Notes: generated by a model from the letters alone, not told the origin. DNA of 64,000 nt from Acidobacteriota bacterium (GCA_003225555.1 QIAM01000026.1:62001-126000), one strand, 5' to 3'; positions 35,637-43,451 are shown, counted from the first letter of the stretch. A program made the numbers and translations.

Positions 35637-36092
35637 CTACTCAGCTACTGCTTCTTTCTCGATCACAACCTTCAAGTGCGCGGTCACGTCCTTGTGCAAC
35701 TTCATCGGCACGGTGAATTCGCCCAGGGTCTTCAGCGGCTCATGCAGTTGGATCTTGCGGCGATCCACATTGAATCCCTTCTTGGTGAGGGCGTCGCCGA
35801 TATCGCTCGAGGTAACAGAGCCGAAAAGCTGATCGTGCTCGCCCGAATGGCGCTGGAACGTCACCGACACGCCGTCAAACTGCTTGGCGAGTTCTTCGGC
35901 CTGCGCCTTCTCCTTTGCGGAGCGACGCACAGAGGCCGCCTTCATCTGCGCGATCACGGCTTTGTTGCCCTCGCTGGCCTCAATAGCCAGCTTGCGCGGC
36001 AAAAGGAAATTCCGCCCGTAACCTTCGGCGACCTTCACCACCTCGCCCCGTGATCCCAACTTGGCTACATCTTCTTTGAGAATGACTTCCAT
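35637..36092 (-). CDS. rplI: 50S ribosomal protein L9
   Basis: Binds 23S rRNA at the L1 stalk base. The N-terminal domain MEVILKEDVAKLGSRGEVVKVAEGYGRNFLLPR is canonical; a long helix (residues 45-75) links to the C-terminal domain (FGSVTSSDIGDALTKKGFNVDRRKI). It has 151 residues, normal length. It belongs to the rpsF-rpsR-rplI run typical of bacteria, here with repeat-filled spacers of about 90-110 bases between cistrons. Confidence 0.97.
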   Translation of the reverse strand: MEVILKEDVAKLGSRGEVVKVAEGYGRNFLLPRKLAIEASEGNKAVIAQMKAASVRRSAKEKAQAEELAKQFDGVSVTFQRHSGEHDQLFGSVTSSDIGDALTKKGFNVDRRKIQLHEPLKTLGEFTVPMKLHKDVTAHLKVVIEKEAVAE

Positions 36093-36106
36093 AGTATGAC
36101 TCCGAT

Positions 36107-36203
36107 TTTGAGCTCTCAGCCGTCAGCCTTCAGCTATCAGCAAATTCCAAACCCTCAGAGAGAACAAGCTGCGAGCTGAAGGCTAATAGCTGACAGCTTG
36201 TTT
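36107..36203. repeat. Boundary repeat, AGCTATCAGC/GCTGATAGCT words
   Basis: Between rpsR and rplI. AGCTCTCAGCCGTCAGCCTTCAGCTATCAGC is mirrored by GCTGCGAGCTGAAGGCTAATAGCTGACAGCT. It uses the same word family as the accD-folC spacer at 24.1 kb. Confidence 0.75.
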
Positions 36204-36205
36204 TC

Positions 36206-36595
36206 TTACGATGCGCGTCCGGCAAACGGCAGCAGTGCGATATTGCGCGCCCGCTTGATCGCCGCTGAGAGGCGATGCTGGTGCGGCGAGCACACGCCCG
36301 TCAGCCGCCGGGGCACGATCTTGCCGCTCTCGGCAACGAACTGACCGAGCAGCCGGTAATCCTTGTAGTTGATGTTCTCGATTTTCTCGACGCAGAACTT
36401 GCAGACTTTCTTGCGCCGGAAAAACTTGCGTCCGCCTTCACGCGGAGGTCCGCCGGGGCCCGAGCGGCCTCCAGAACGCGGACGGTCTCCGCCCGGACGA
36501 TCGCCGCGTGGGCCATCCCCACCCGATCGTTGTCCCTCGCGAGGTGCGTCGCCGGCTGGCCGTTCGGCCGCTGGCGTTCTGATTTCGTCAGCCAT
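36206..36595 (-). CDS. rpsR: 30S ribosomal protein S18 with long N-terminal extension
   Basis: The start ATG 36595 is fixed by AAGGAG four bases upstream, giving 129 residues instead of the usual 75-90. The S18 core occupies the C-terminal half ([55 protein letters not shown]) and keeps a zinc-type CxxC plus C/H set. The first ~58 residues are low complexity, rich in Gly, Arg, Pro and Asp ([18 protein letters not shown]). It lies between rpsF and rplI. Confidence 0.95.
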   Translation of the reverse strand: MADEIRTPAAERPAGDAPREGQRSGGDGPRGDRPGGDRPRSGGRSGPGGPPREGGRKFFRRKKVCKFCVEKIENINYKDYRLLGQFVAESGKIVPRRLTGVCSPHQHRLSAAIKRARNIALLPFAGRAS

Positions 36596-36609
36596 AAGTC
36601 TCCTTCGTT

Positions 36610-36683
36610 CAGTGGCCAGTGACCAGTGGCCAGTTCTTGCGCACATAAATTCAATTTGACTGGCCACTGACCACTGGCCACTG
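36610..36683. repeat. Boundary repeat, near-perfect 25-bp inverted arms (CAGTGGCCAGTG words)
   Basis: Between rpsF and rpsR. The arm at 36610-36634 is built of CAGTGGC CAGTGAC CAGTGGC. The arm at 36659-36683 is its reverse complement with two mismatches. The 24-base loop is AT-rich. A smaller relative with the same word sits at 37124-37198. Confidence 0.85.
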
Positions 36684-36687
36684 CTCT

Positions 36688-37098
36688 TCACGCCGTCGCT
36701 GGAGTTTCCGCCGCCGGTGCCGCAGGAGCTTCCGCGGCAGCAGCAGGTTGCGCGCTGACCTTCTTGCGTGCATCGCGCAAAGCCTTGATCTTGTCGAGCC
36801 GCTTCTGCTCCTCGTCGATGCGGACGGTGAGGAACTTGATCACCGGCTCAGTTACGCGCAAACGGCGCTCCAGTTCGTGAATCACCGCCCCCCCACCCTC
36901 GACCGTCATCAAGATGTACACACCATCGTGAAACTTGCGGACCGTGTAGGCGAGACGGCGCTTGCCCATCTTCTCCACGCTCTTCACCGAGCCACCGGCA
37001 GGCGTCACCGTCGACCCCAGGGTGGCAATCAGTTTGTCCAAATCCTCGTCCGTCATATCGGGACGAACGATAAACATCAGCTCATAAGTACGATTCAT
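36688..37098 (-). CDS. rpsF: 30S ribosomal protein S6
   Basis: Partner of S18 on the 30S platform. The ferredoxin-like fold [50 protein letters not shown] and [17 protein letters not shown] is clear. The last ~25 residues are an Ala/Pro/Glu tail ([20 protein letters not shown]). It has 136 residues. It heads the rpsF-rpsR-rplI run, and its partner S18 is also extended. Confidence 0.97.
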   Translation of the reverse strand: MNRTYELMFIVRPDMTDEDLDKLIATLGSTVTPAGGSVKSVEKMGKRRLAYTVRKFHDGVYILMTVEGGGAVIHELERRLRVTEPVIKFLTVRIDEEQKRLDKIKALRDARKKVSAQPAAAAEAPAAPAAETPATA

Positions 37099-37123
37099 TC
37101 GCTATCTCCAAATCTTTAGCAGT

Positions 37124-37198
37124 GGCCAGTCATCGGTGGTCAGTGACCACAAAATCGCGCGTGTTTACTGGCCACTGGCCACTGATCACTGACCACTT
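37124..37198. repeat. Boundary repeat, CAGTGGCCAGT words, enters pth 3' end
   Basis: Between pth and rpsF, with arms CAGTGGCCAGTC...GGTGGTCAGTGACC and ACTGGCCACTGGCCACTGATCACTGACC. The right arm runs into pth: its last codons and the TGA stop (AGTGGTCAGTGA) are repeat words. Confidence 0.75.
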
Positions 37199-37767
37199 TC
37201 TTCTTTCCGGTTGAAGCGGTTCATCGCCGCCGCCGGACCTTCTTTCAAAATCACTTTCACTGCTTCTTCCACCGCGTCGAGCATCCCATCGACAACCTTC
37301 AGCTGCGCCTTACGCAGCGGCGCCAGCAAGTAGCGCTGGCCGTCTTCCACCTTGCGCTCCGGCGCTACGCCGATCCGGATGCGCAGGAAGTCTTTCGTTC
37401 CCAGCGCCCCGATAATCGACTCGATGCCGTTATGCCCCGCCGAACTGCGCCGCGTGTGAATCCGCAGCATGCCCAGCGGGAAATCCAGCTCGTCCTGAAT
37501 CACGATCAGGCCCGACTCTGGTTTCACTTCGTGCTTCCTGACCAATTCGCCGACCGACAGACCACTCAGGTTCATGTAGGTCTCAGGCTTGGCCAGCAGC
37601 ACCGGCACACTTTCAACTTCCGCGCGGGCCGTCAGCGCCCGGCATTGCCGGTTTCGTACTTCAATCCCCAGGTCGCCGGCGATGCGATCAATCGCCAGGA
37701 AGCCCAGGTTATGCGGCGTAAATTGATACTCGATACCCGGGTTACCGAGACCGACGATCAGTTTCAA
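37186..37767 (-). CDS. pth: Peptidyl-tRNA hydrolase
   Basis: Recycles peptidyl-tRNA released during translation. It starts MKLIVGLGNPGIEYQFTPHNLGF, with catalytic His near residue 19, then LLAKPETYMNLSGLSVGEL (substrate Asn), VIQDELDFPLG (Asp) and SSAGHNGIESII. It has 193 residues. The C-terminal residues SGQ and the stop codon are encoded by the adjoining repeat, so the natural end may have been replaced. It lies between rplY and rpsF on the same strand, a common grouping with prs. Confidence 0.97.
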   Translation of the reverse strand: MKLIVGLGNPGIEYQFTPHNLGFLAIDRIAGDLGIEVRNRQCRALTARAEVESVPVLLAKPETYMNLSGLSVGELVRKHEVKPESGLIVIQDELDFPLGMLRIHTRRSSAGHNGIESIIGALGTKDFLRIRIGVAPERKVEDGQRYLLAPLRKAQLKVVDGMLDAVEEAVKVILKEGPAAAMNRFNRKEESGQ

Positions 37768-37785
37768 GCCACCATCCCGAACCGC

Positions 37786-37888
37786 GTGGCGGCGGACGCA
37801 TTCGTCCGCCCTGTTTCGTAGTGCGACGCCCTCGGGCCGGCGGCCGCGCTTCGCGCCCGGCCGGACGGGCGAATGCGCCCGTCCCTAC
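37786..37888. repeat. GC-rich multi-hairpin repeat between rplY and pth
   Basis: Contains GGCGGACGCATTCGTCCGCC, a GC-rich middle (GGCCGGCGGCCGCGCTTCGC) and GGACGGGCGAATGCGCCCGTCC, giving two strong hairpins plus a central one. It is unlike the word-type boundary repeats and resembles mobile REP-type elements. Confidence 0.7.
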
Positions 37889-37893
37889 GCACG

Positions 37894-38622
37894 CTATTTC
37901 TTCTCCTTCTTCTCGGCCTTCTCCGGCTTCTCCGCGGGAGCCTCGGCGCCTTCCTCATCGGTCTCCAGCTTGCCCTTCTTGATAACCTCGGGCTCCGCCG
38001 GGACCGCCGCCGCTTCCGCCGCCGCCACTTCCGGCGTGGCCACGACCTCTTCCTTCACCGACGTCACGTGCGCGACCGGCTGATTCGGGTCCGTGAGAAA
38101 TTTCAATTTCTCGCTATGCGGCAAATCCGACACGCGCAACACAGTGCCAAAAACCAGGTGGCTGATGTCCGCGTCGATGTGGCTGGGAATGGCAGCCGGC
38201 AAGCATTCAATCTCGACTTCGCGCAGAATCTGCTCGAGAATGCCACCCTGCGTCTTCACCCCTTCCGCTTCACCCTTCAGGAAGATGGGCACGGAAACTC
38301 TCAGCGCCTTGTCCATGGCGATGCGCTTCACGTCGATGTGAAGTAGCTTGCCCTTGATCGGTTCGTACTGCCAGTCCACGATCATGGCCTTGGTCCGCTC
38401 ACCGCCATTCAGCGTGAGATCGAAAATGGTGTTGTGGCCGGTCTCCGAGTGCAGAATGCGCAGCACCTGCCGCGGATCCACCGCTACGGACAGGGAGTCC
38501 TTGCCCGCCCCGTACACCACGCCGGGGACTTTGCCTTCACGGCGCACGCGCCGCGCGTCGTTCTTGGTTCCCGCCTCGCGCGGATGCGCTTCCAGAATGT
38601 TCGTTTCCAACGCAGTTGCCAT
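37894..38622 (-). CDS. rplY: 50S ribosomal protein L25/general stress protein Ctc
   Basis: 5S rRNA-binding protein of the long (CTC) type. The N-terminal L25 domain (KNDARRVRREGKVPGVVYGAGK, LLHIDVKRIAMDKALRVSVPI) is followed by the TL5 C-terminal beta domain (GILEQILREVEIECLPAAIPSHIDADIS). An acidic/Ala-rich tail ends in EAPAEKPEKAEKKEKK. It has 242 residues. It directly follows prs, whose N-terminus has a similar Lys/Glu-rich composition. Confidence 0.95.
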   Translation of the reverse strand: MATALETNILEAHPREAGTKNDARRVRREGKVPGVVYGAGKDSLSVAVDPRQVLRILHSETGHNTIFDLTLNGGERTKAMIVDWQYEPIKGKLLHIDVKRIAMDKALRVSVPIFLKGEAEGVKTQGGILEQILREVEIECLPAAIPSHIDADISHLVFGTVLRVSDLPHSEKLKFLTDPNQPVAHVTSVKEEVVATPEVAAAEAAAVPAEPEVIKKGKLETDEEGAEAPAEKPEKAEKKEKK

Positions 38623-38651
38623 AAATTCGTATCCTGTCTTCGATTCCTAAT

Positions 38652-39698
38652 CTAGGTAAATAACTTACTCACTGAAGTCTCTTCGTGATTGGCCTGAATC
38701 GCGCGGCCAATCAATCCCGCGATCGAAAGGACGGTAATCTTGCCACCCTTTTCCGTGCGCGCGGCGTCAGCCTCGGCCGTCAGAGGAATCGTGTTCGTAA
38801 CCACGACCTCTTTGATGACCGAGTTGTGAATGTTTTCCACCGCCGGACCCGACAACACCGCGTGCGACGCACAGGCATACACTTCCAATCCCCCGTTATC
38901 GAGGAGGGCCTGAGCCGTCTTCACCAGCGTGCTCGCCGTATCGATCAAGTCGTCGATGACCAAGCAAGTCCGGCCCTTGACGTCGCCGATCACGTGCATC
39001 ACTTCCGCCACATTCATTTCCACGCGGCGTTTATCCACGATAGCCAGCGCCGCGTCGACCTTCTTAGCAAAGAATCGCGCGCGCTCCACACCACCTGCGT
39101 CCGGAGAAACCACCGTCAGGTTCGGAAGGTTCAGCTTCCGGAAGTGATCCACCAGCACCGGCGAAGCAAACAGATGGTCCACCGGAATATTGAAAAATCC
39201 CTGCAACTGCGGCGTGTGCAAGTCAACGATCAAGGCCCGGTTAGCCCCCGCCGTCGTCAGCAGGTCCGCCACTAGCTTCGAGGAAATCGGGCTGCGGGGC
39301 TTGTCCTTGCGGTCCTGCCGGGCATATCCGAAGTAGGGAATTACCGCCGTGATGCGCCGCGCCGAAGCACGCTTGAGCGCGTCGATCATCAACAGCAACT
39401 CCATCAGATGCTCGTCCACCGGACGGCAGGTCGGCTGAACCACGAACACATCGCAGCCCCGCACATTTTCCTGGATCTGGACGTAGCACTCGCCGTCCCT
39501 GAACCGGATCACTTGCGCCTGCCCGCGACTCATTCCCAGAAAGTGGCAGACCTCGTCGGCCAGGGCCTCATTTGCCGTGCCGCTGAAGATCTTGAACTTC
39601 TCGTCCACGCGGCCGCGTGCCTTCCGCTCGGGCTTCTCTTCGGGCACGAGCGAGGCCTTCTTCTCGGCTTTCTCCGTCGGTGTCACCAAAGTGGCCAT
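38652..39698 (-). CDS. prs: Ribose-phosphate pyrophosphokinase (PRPP synthetase)
   Basis: Makes PRPP for nucleotide, His and Trp synthesis. Core motifs: FSGTANEALADEVCHFLG, RFRDGECYVQIQENVRGCDVFVVQ, YFGYARQDRKDKPRSPISSKLVADLL, DLHTPQLQGFFNIPVDHL and the PRPP loop CLVIDDLIDTASTLV. At 348 residues it is ~30 longer than usual because of a charged N-terminal extension (EKAEKKASLVPEEKPERKARGR). It lies downstream of tRNA-Gln and upstream of rplY and pth on the same strand. Confidence 0.96.
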   Translation of the reverse strand: MATLVTPTEKAEKKASLVPEEKPERKARGRVDEKFKIFSGTANEALADEVCHFLGMSRGQAQVIRFRDGECYVQIQENVRGCDVFVVQPTCRPVDEHLMELLLMIDALKRASARRITAVIPYFGYARQDRKDKPRSPISSKLVADLLTTAGANRALIVDLHTPQLQGFFNIPVDHLFASPVLVDHFRKLNLPNLTVVSPDAGGVERARFFAKKVDAALAIVDKRRVEMNVAEVMHVIGDVKGRTCLVIDDLIDTASTLVKTAQALLDNGGLEVYACASHAVLSGPAVENIHNSVIKEVVVTNTIPLTAEADAARTEKGGKITVLSIAGLIGRAIQANHEETSVSKLFT

Positions 39699-39702
39699 AG
39701 GT

Positions 39703-39800
39703 TTCAGGTGTTGGCTCTTAGCCGTTAGCTCTTAGCGTGAAGCCCTTGTCCCGAGCACTCATCGTAATGAGTCAAGGGCTAAAAGCTAACAGCCAGAGGC
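39703..39800. repeat. Boundary repeat, TAGCTCTTAGC words
   Basis: Between tRNA-Gln and prs. TTGGCTCTTAGCCGTTAGCTCTTAGCG and GGGCTAAAAGCTAACAGCC are imperfect mirror images around a short spacer that contains CCCTTG...CAAGGG. Confidence 0.7.
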
Positions 39801-39808
39801 GTGTTTTT

Positions 39809-39882
39809 CTGGCTGGGCCGCTAGGATTCGAACCTAGACAAAGTGCTCCAAAGGCACTTGACCTACCATTAGTCGACGGCCC
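39809..39882 (-). tRNA. tRNA-Gln (anticodon UUG)
   Basis: On the minus strand a cloverleaf folds cleanly: acceptor stem TGGGCCG/CGGCCCA, D-arm with TAATGGTAGG, anticodon stem AGTGC/GCACT around loop CTTTGGA (anticodon TTG), T-arm CTAGGTTCGAATCCTAG, discriminator G and encoded CCA. It has 74 bases including CCA. It is flanked on both sides by word-type repeats and sits between ispE and prs. Confidence 0.96.
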
Positions 39883-39892
39883 AGTACGAACA

Positions 39893-39990
39893 ATTGTTGA
39901 TTGCCCGATGGTCGAGTGTTGATTGAACCCCTAACGGCGGGGCACACTTAGATTTTCAATCAACAATCAGAAATCAACAATCAAAAATTT
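39893..39990. repeat. Boundary repeat, TTGTTGATTG words
   Basis: Between ispE and tRNA-Gln. GAACAATTGTTGATTGCCC and GTGTTGATTGAACC are answered by TCAATCAACAATCAG and ATCAACAATCAAAAATT. It uses the same word family as the spacer at 3.2 kb. Confidence 0.7.
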
Positions 39991-40008
39991 GCCGAGGCCG
40001 GGACGCCA

Positions 40009-41094
40009 CTATCCGATGACCTGCTTCCAGTACTGGCGTCGCGTGAGCGTAACCGTCACCTGCGCCGTCCACCCCTGCTTACGAAGCCCACCTGCAGCCT
40101 TCACTGCCGCCTGCCGCGACGCAAACAGCCCGTACAGCGTCGAGCCGGAACCTGACAGAGACGCATATTTCGCGCCCGCGCGCTCCAGCGCACGTTTTGC
40201 TTCACCTAGTTCGGGATACTCAGGAAAGACGACCTCTTCGAAGTCGTTCTTGATCCCGGCCCGGACAAGCGCGAGAAGCGGATTCTCGGCCCGGCCCCTT
40301 CCAAAAGGAGCACCGGAGTAAGGCTCACTCAGCCACGCCGACAGCGTACGACTAAGCCCATTCATTCTATCGGATGGGAGAGAGAGCGTCAATTTTGCGA
40401 GGCTCGTGTTCGGTGACTGTGTGGCGACAGCCGCCCTCGGCTGTCCGGCCGGGCGAAGCCCGGATGGCTCTTGCGGTCGCCCGGCAGTACTTAGCTGAGA
40501 CGCCGTCTCCCGGGCGAAGCCGCCCGCCCCAGATAACTGATCCCACGCGGCAAATGCCTGCGGGGTTGAAACCCCAACTCCGGGCGTGACCAGGACACAT
40601 GCCGTAGCAGGAAGATCCCGCAGCGGATACACCTGCTCCCCTCGACCAATTCCCAGCACGGTGCCGCCAACAAGAAACAGAGGCAAGTCCGACCCCACCT
40701 CTGCCGCAATCCGCAGCTTCTCAGCGACAGGCAAACTCTTCTTCAGCGCCCGCTCCAGCCCCAGCAGCACAGCCACAGCATTCGACGAAGCGCCTGCCAT
40801 GCCACCTTGTACCGGCAACCGCTTATCGAGCTCGATCACGATGCGGCCCTTTGTCCCGAGGGCCTGCATGGCTTTCTCGACGATGCGAAAGCACGTATTT
40901 GATTCATCCCGAGGCACACGCGGGTCGGCGCAGCGAATTTCGATCCCGGAGCCACGCGCAACCGTTACTTGAGTGACATCATGCAATCCGATGGTCTGGT
41001 AGACCGTCAGCAGTTCATGAAATCCGTCCGCCCGAGGCGCGCCGATACGCAACCCCAGATTGACTTTGGCGAAGGATCGGACGGTGACAGGCAT
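40009..41094 (-). CDS. ispE: 4-diphosphocytidyl-2-C-methyl-D-erythritol kinase
   Basis: GHMP kinase of the MEP isoprenoid pathway. MPVTVRSFAKVNLGLRIG, the ATP loop LPVQGGMAGASSNAVAVLLGL, GSDLPLFLVGGTVLGIGRGE and the C-terminal ASLSGSGSTLYGLF are all present. ATG 41094 gives 361 residues against about 280-300 normally. The excess is in one central block (AGGFARETASQLSTAGRPQE to AVATQSPNTSLAKL) whose DNA holds two palindromic repeats. The other MEP genes ispD and ispF lie 4-5 kb away on the same strand. Confidence 0.94.
   Translation of the reverse strand: MPVTVRSFAKVNLGLRIGAPRADGFHELLTVYQTIGLHDVTQVTVARGSGIEIRCADPRVPRDESNTCFRIVEKAMQALGTKGRIVIELDKRLPVQGGMAGASSNAVAVLLGLERALKKSLPVAEKLRIAAEVGSDLPLFLVGGTVLGIGRGEQVYPLRDLPATACVLVTPGVGVSTPQAFAAWDQLSGAGGFARETASQLSTAGRPQEPSGLRPAGQPRAAVATQSPNTSLAKLTLSLPSDRMNGLSRTLSAWLSEPYSGAPFGRGRAENPLLALVRAGIKNDFEEVVFPEYPELGEAKRALERAGAKYASLSGSGSTLYGLFASRQAAVKAAGGLRKQGWTAQVTVTLTRRQYWKQVIG
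40419..40530. repeat. Two palindromic repeats inside ispE
   Basis: 40419-40465 is a family-A copy (GTGGCGACAGCCGCCCTCGG, then CCGGGCGAAGCCCGG). 40502-40530 is a separate hairpin (CGGGCGAAGCCGCCCG type). Both are open in the ispE frame and account for most of the extra length of the protein. Confidence 0.65.
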
Positions 41095-41123
41095 GGATCG
41101 ATGATTGTAGAGTTTCAATAGCC

Positions 41124-41159
41124 GATTTTCGATGATTGATTTCTCATACATCGAAAATC
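41124..41159. repeat. Inverted repeat upstream of ispE (GATTTTCGATG)
   Basis: GATTTTCGATG (41124-41134) and CATCGAAAATC (41149-41159) form a perfect 11-bp hairpin with a 14-base loop. Further CGATGATTG words continue toward the ispE start. It is a small example of the word-type boundary repeats and could lie in the ispE leader. Confidence 0.7.
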
Positions 41160-41388
41160 ACGCATCTGGACCGTGGCGACCAACTAAGCACGGAGCTTGT
41201 AAACCCCACGCGTCGTGGCACGATGGTTATCTCGACTGCCCGACCTCCAAGGCGCACCCTAGATGTGACTCCATTAGGAATCGCAGCACCTGCGCCCCTC
41301 CCTGCTGGAATCGCAAGAAGCAAGGCAAAGTTTAGTGTTGTTGGCAGCTTCCCCCGACCTAATGGTCGCTTGCCAGCCAGGAGTGAGT

Positions 41389-42201
41389 ATGCGCCCGACC
41401 GTCATGTCTATTTTCTCGTTGACGTGCGTCCTAGCCATGGCTGCTGGGGCTTTCGGCCAGGGAGACTACCGCGTGGTCGCCGTCACCGACGGCGGCACAG
41501 TTTCAGGTACCGTCAAGTGGTCAGGTCCCGTCCCCCGCGGGCTCGATTCCCCCGTCACCAAAGATCCCCAAATCTGCGACCCGGACTCCAAGAAAACCGC
41601 GGACTTAGACCGCCTGATCGTCGGACCGGAGGGCGGTGTAGCCAACACCGTGGTCTACCTCAAGAACATTTCCAGCGGCAAGGCGATTGACCTGCCGGAA
41701 CAGCGGCGCCATCTCGACCAGAGGCGTTGCCACTATATCCCCCACATTCTGCTCGTTCCGAAGAATACCGCCCTGAGCATGCAAAGTTCAGACGCTACGT
41801 TGCACATCATCCACATGGAGGGCGCGGCCAGCTTCAACCTGCCATTCCCGTTCCAGAATCAGGTGAGTTCGCGAATCATGGGCAACCCCGGCTTGGTTCA
41901 TCTTCGTTGCAATGGCGGCCATGTATGGATGAGCGCCGAGATGATGGTGGTCTCGCATCCCTACTATGCCGTGACCGACGAAAGCGGACACTTCGAATTT
42001 ACCGATGTGCCCCCGGGCAGCTACCAGATTGTGGCCTGGCACGAAGGCTGGGGCGTCGCCGGAAAAGAGCACGCCCATGACGTCCTTACCGAACACAGAG
42101 TCGAGAGGCCGCTTTTCACCGAACCCCGGACCTGGGAGAAGGCGGTCACAGTCGGCGCGAACCAGGCGAGCACCGTTAACTTCTTGATTGCAGCAAAGTA
42201 G
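41389..42201 (+). CDS. Secreted cupredoxin-like/carboxypeptidase-regulatory-like protein
   Basis: ATG 41389 with AGGAG seven bases upstream encodes 270 residues; the signal peptide is MRPTVMSIFSLTCVLAMAAGAFG. An N-terminal beta domain (GGTVSGTVKWSGPVPRG) is followed by a central cupredoxin-like part (NTVVYLKNIS, RRCHYIPHILLVPKNTALSMQSSDATLHIIHM, potential Cys/His/Met metal ligands) and a C-terminal carboxypeptidase-regulatory-like module (GHFEFTDVPPGSYQIVAWHEGWG). Similar proteins are annotated as plastocyanin- or methylamine-utilisation-like. Metal binding is inference. Confidence 0.78.
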   Translation: MRPTVMSIFSLTCVLAMAAGAFGQGDYRVVAVTDGGTVSGTVKWSGPVPRGLDSPVTKDPQICDPDSKKTADLDRLIVGPEGGVANTVVYLKNISSGKAIDLPEQRRHLDQRRCHYIPHILLVPKNTALSMQSSDATLHIIHMEGAASFNLPFPFQNQVSSRIMGNPGLVHLRCNGGHVWMSAEMMVVSHPYYAVTDESGHFEFTDVPPGSYQIVAWHEGWGVAGKEHAHDVLTEHRVERPLFTEPRTWEKAVTVGANQASTVNFLIAAK

Positions 42202-42241
42202 AAGATTGCTCTGCGTCGATCGGCGGAATCTGGGGCAGATT

Positions 42242-42976
42242 CTATCGCCGCTTGTAGAGAACGGAGAACTCGAACCCTGAGTTCGGAGGAAACAACTCGG
42301 CCACCTTGCGCAGCCTCTCAGCCAGTGCCGAAGGAGCCAGCAGCGGATAGTCCCGCTCGCGCAGATCGTAGTAGTCCACGTCGAGATACATCGAAAGCAG
42401 ATAAATCGAGATCGTGTCGGAGAACGTGGCCTCGAAATACTCGGTCTTGTAGCGCTCAGCGTCAGGCCCACCGGCAGTGGCCAGTTTGCGCGCCTCCCAG
42501 GCATCGAGCGAAGTTTCTCCGCGAGTCCCAGCCTGTACCTGATTCCAAGCCAACTCGCTGAACTCTCCGGATACTCCCCCACGTTCTACTAGCGCATGCC
42601 CCACATTGATGTAGAACTCAAAGGCGACCGAAAACTTGTCGTCCATCAACCGCGTCGAAATGAAAACGCACTGCGAATCGCCCAGATTCAGATTGCGATG
42701 GCAAACCGCATTGTCGCTGAGGGCCACGTCGTAGCGGTCAGCAATCACCGTCTCTTCGCCCTGGTTTACTGTCAGCGGCACAAAATAGTACGCATTGCGC
42801 TCCAGAGCGCCAGCTACCTTGGCTGGAACGGCAGCGACCATACGCTCCAGGTCGAATGAGTTTACGGCCGTTTCCCCTGCCACGGCGTAGCAGATCCCGT
42901 TTGCCGCCTGGGAGACGGGCGTCTGCCGCACCACTTCTGCGGGGCTCCGCGTAATCGCTGGTGCCGCCTGCGACAT
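42242..42976 (-). CDS. Hypothetical protein
   Basis: From ATG 42976 (MSQAAPAITRSPAEVVRQ) 244 residues, soluble, no signal peptide. The composition is ordinary and codon use resembles the neighbours, supporting a real gene. It contains CYAVAGETAVNSFDLERMV, a central ISTRLMDDKFSVAFEFYINVGHALVERGG and an acidic/aromatic segment (ISIYLLSMYLDVDYYDLRERDYPLL). The family is not recognised. It is convergent with the cupredoxin-like gene. Confidence 0.6.
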   Translation of the reverse strand: MSQAAPAITRSPAEVVRQTPVSQAANGICYAVAGETAVNSFDLERMVAAVPAKVAGALERNAYYFVPLTVNQGEETVIADRYDVALSDNAVCHRNLNLGDSQCVFISTRLMDDKFSVAFEFYINVGHALVERGGVSGEFSELAWNQVQAGTRGETSLDAWEARKLATAGGPDAERYKTEYFEATFSDTISIYLLSMYLDVDYYDLRERDYPLLAPSALAERLRKVAELFPPNSGFEFSVLYKRR

Positions 42977-43059
42977 TCTTACTATCTTATACACTAGGCA
43001 AGATCAGGTTTCGCGAAGGTGCGTAGACGCGAGAGACCTTCAGAAGGAGTCGGTCTTCC

Positions 43060-43416
43060 GTGGCCATGAATGAATTTCCGGAGTTCATGAAGCATCCTGC
43101 AAACAGAATTGCTAACACCTGCCAAGCGACCCGGGGAGTAGAAGGCTACATCTTCGACGGTGCAGATGAGAGCCAGATGGCCTTCTGGACCTGCCGCGAG
43201 ACGGCCTCGTCCGCCGCCCAGGTTCACGATTACGACGAATACATGCTTGTGGTGCAAGGCTGTTAGGCCTTGATCATTGATACCAAGAGGGTTCCGGTTA
43301 GAGCGGGAGAGGAGTACTTCATGCCTCGAGGCGTACTGCATGGCGGTGAAGTCGTTGCTGGAACCAGAACAATCCACGCGTTCGGCGGACACCGAGCGAA
43401 CCGCGTCGAGAGATAA
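43060..43416 (+). pseudogene. Cupin-domain gene interrupted by an in-frame TAG
   Basis: GTG 43060 (AGAAGGAGT ten bases upstream) encodes MAMNEFPEFMKHPANRI to EYMLVVQGC, then TAG at 43264-43266. The same frame continues ALIIDTKRVPVRAGEEYFMPRGVLHGGEVVAGTRTIHAFGGHR and stops at TAA 43414. Together they form a complete ~118-residue cupin: VHDYDEYMLVVQG is motif 1 and GEEYFMPRGVLHGG motif 2. A single TAC/TAT to TAG change (a Tyr is expected at that position) explains the break. The downstream half has no good restart signal. Confidence 0.75.
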
Positions 43417-43451
43417 ATGGTGCAGTCCGCAGGTTAAGGCCAACCGGGAGA

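Noticed and set aside
37786-37888. Insertion sequence between pth and rplY
   Set aside because: Only hairpins are present; no transposase ORF or target-site duplication.
43264-43266. TAG in the cupin gene as pyrrolysine
   Set aside because: No pyl genes or known Pyl-containing cupins; a Tyr codon mutated to stop is simpler.
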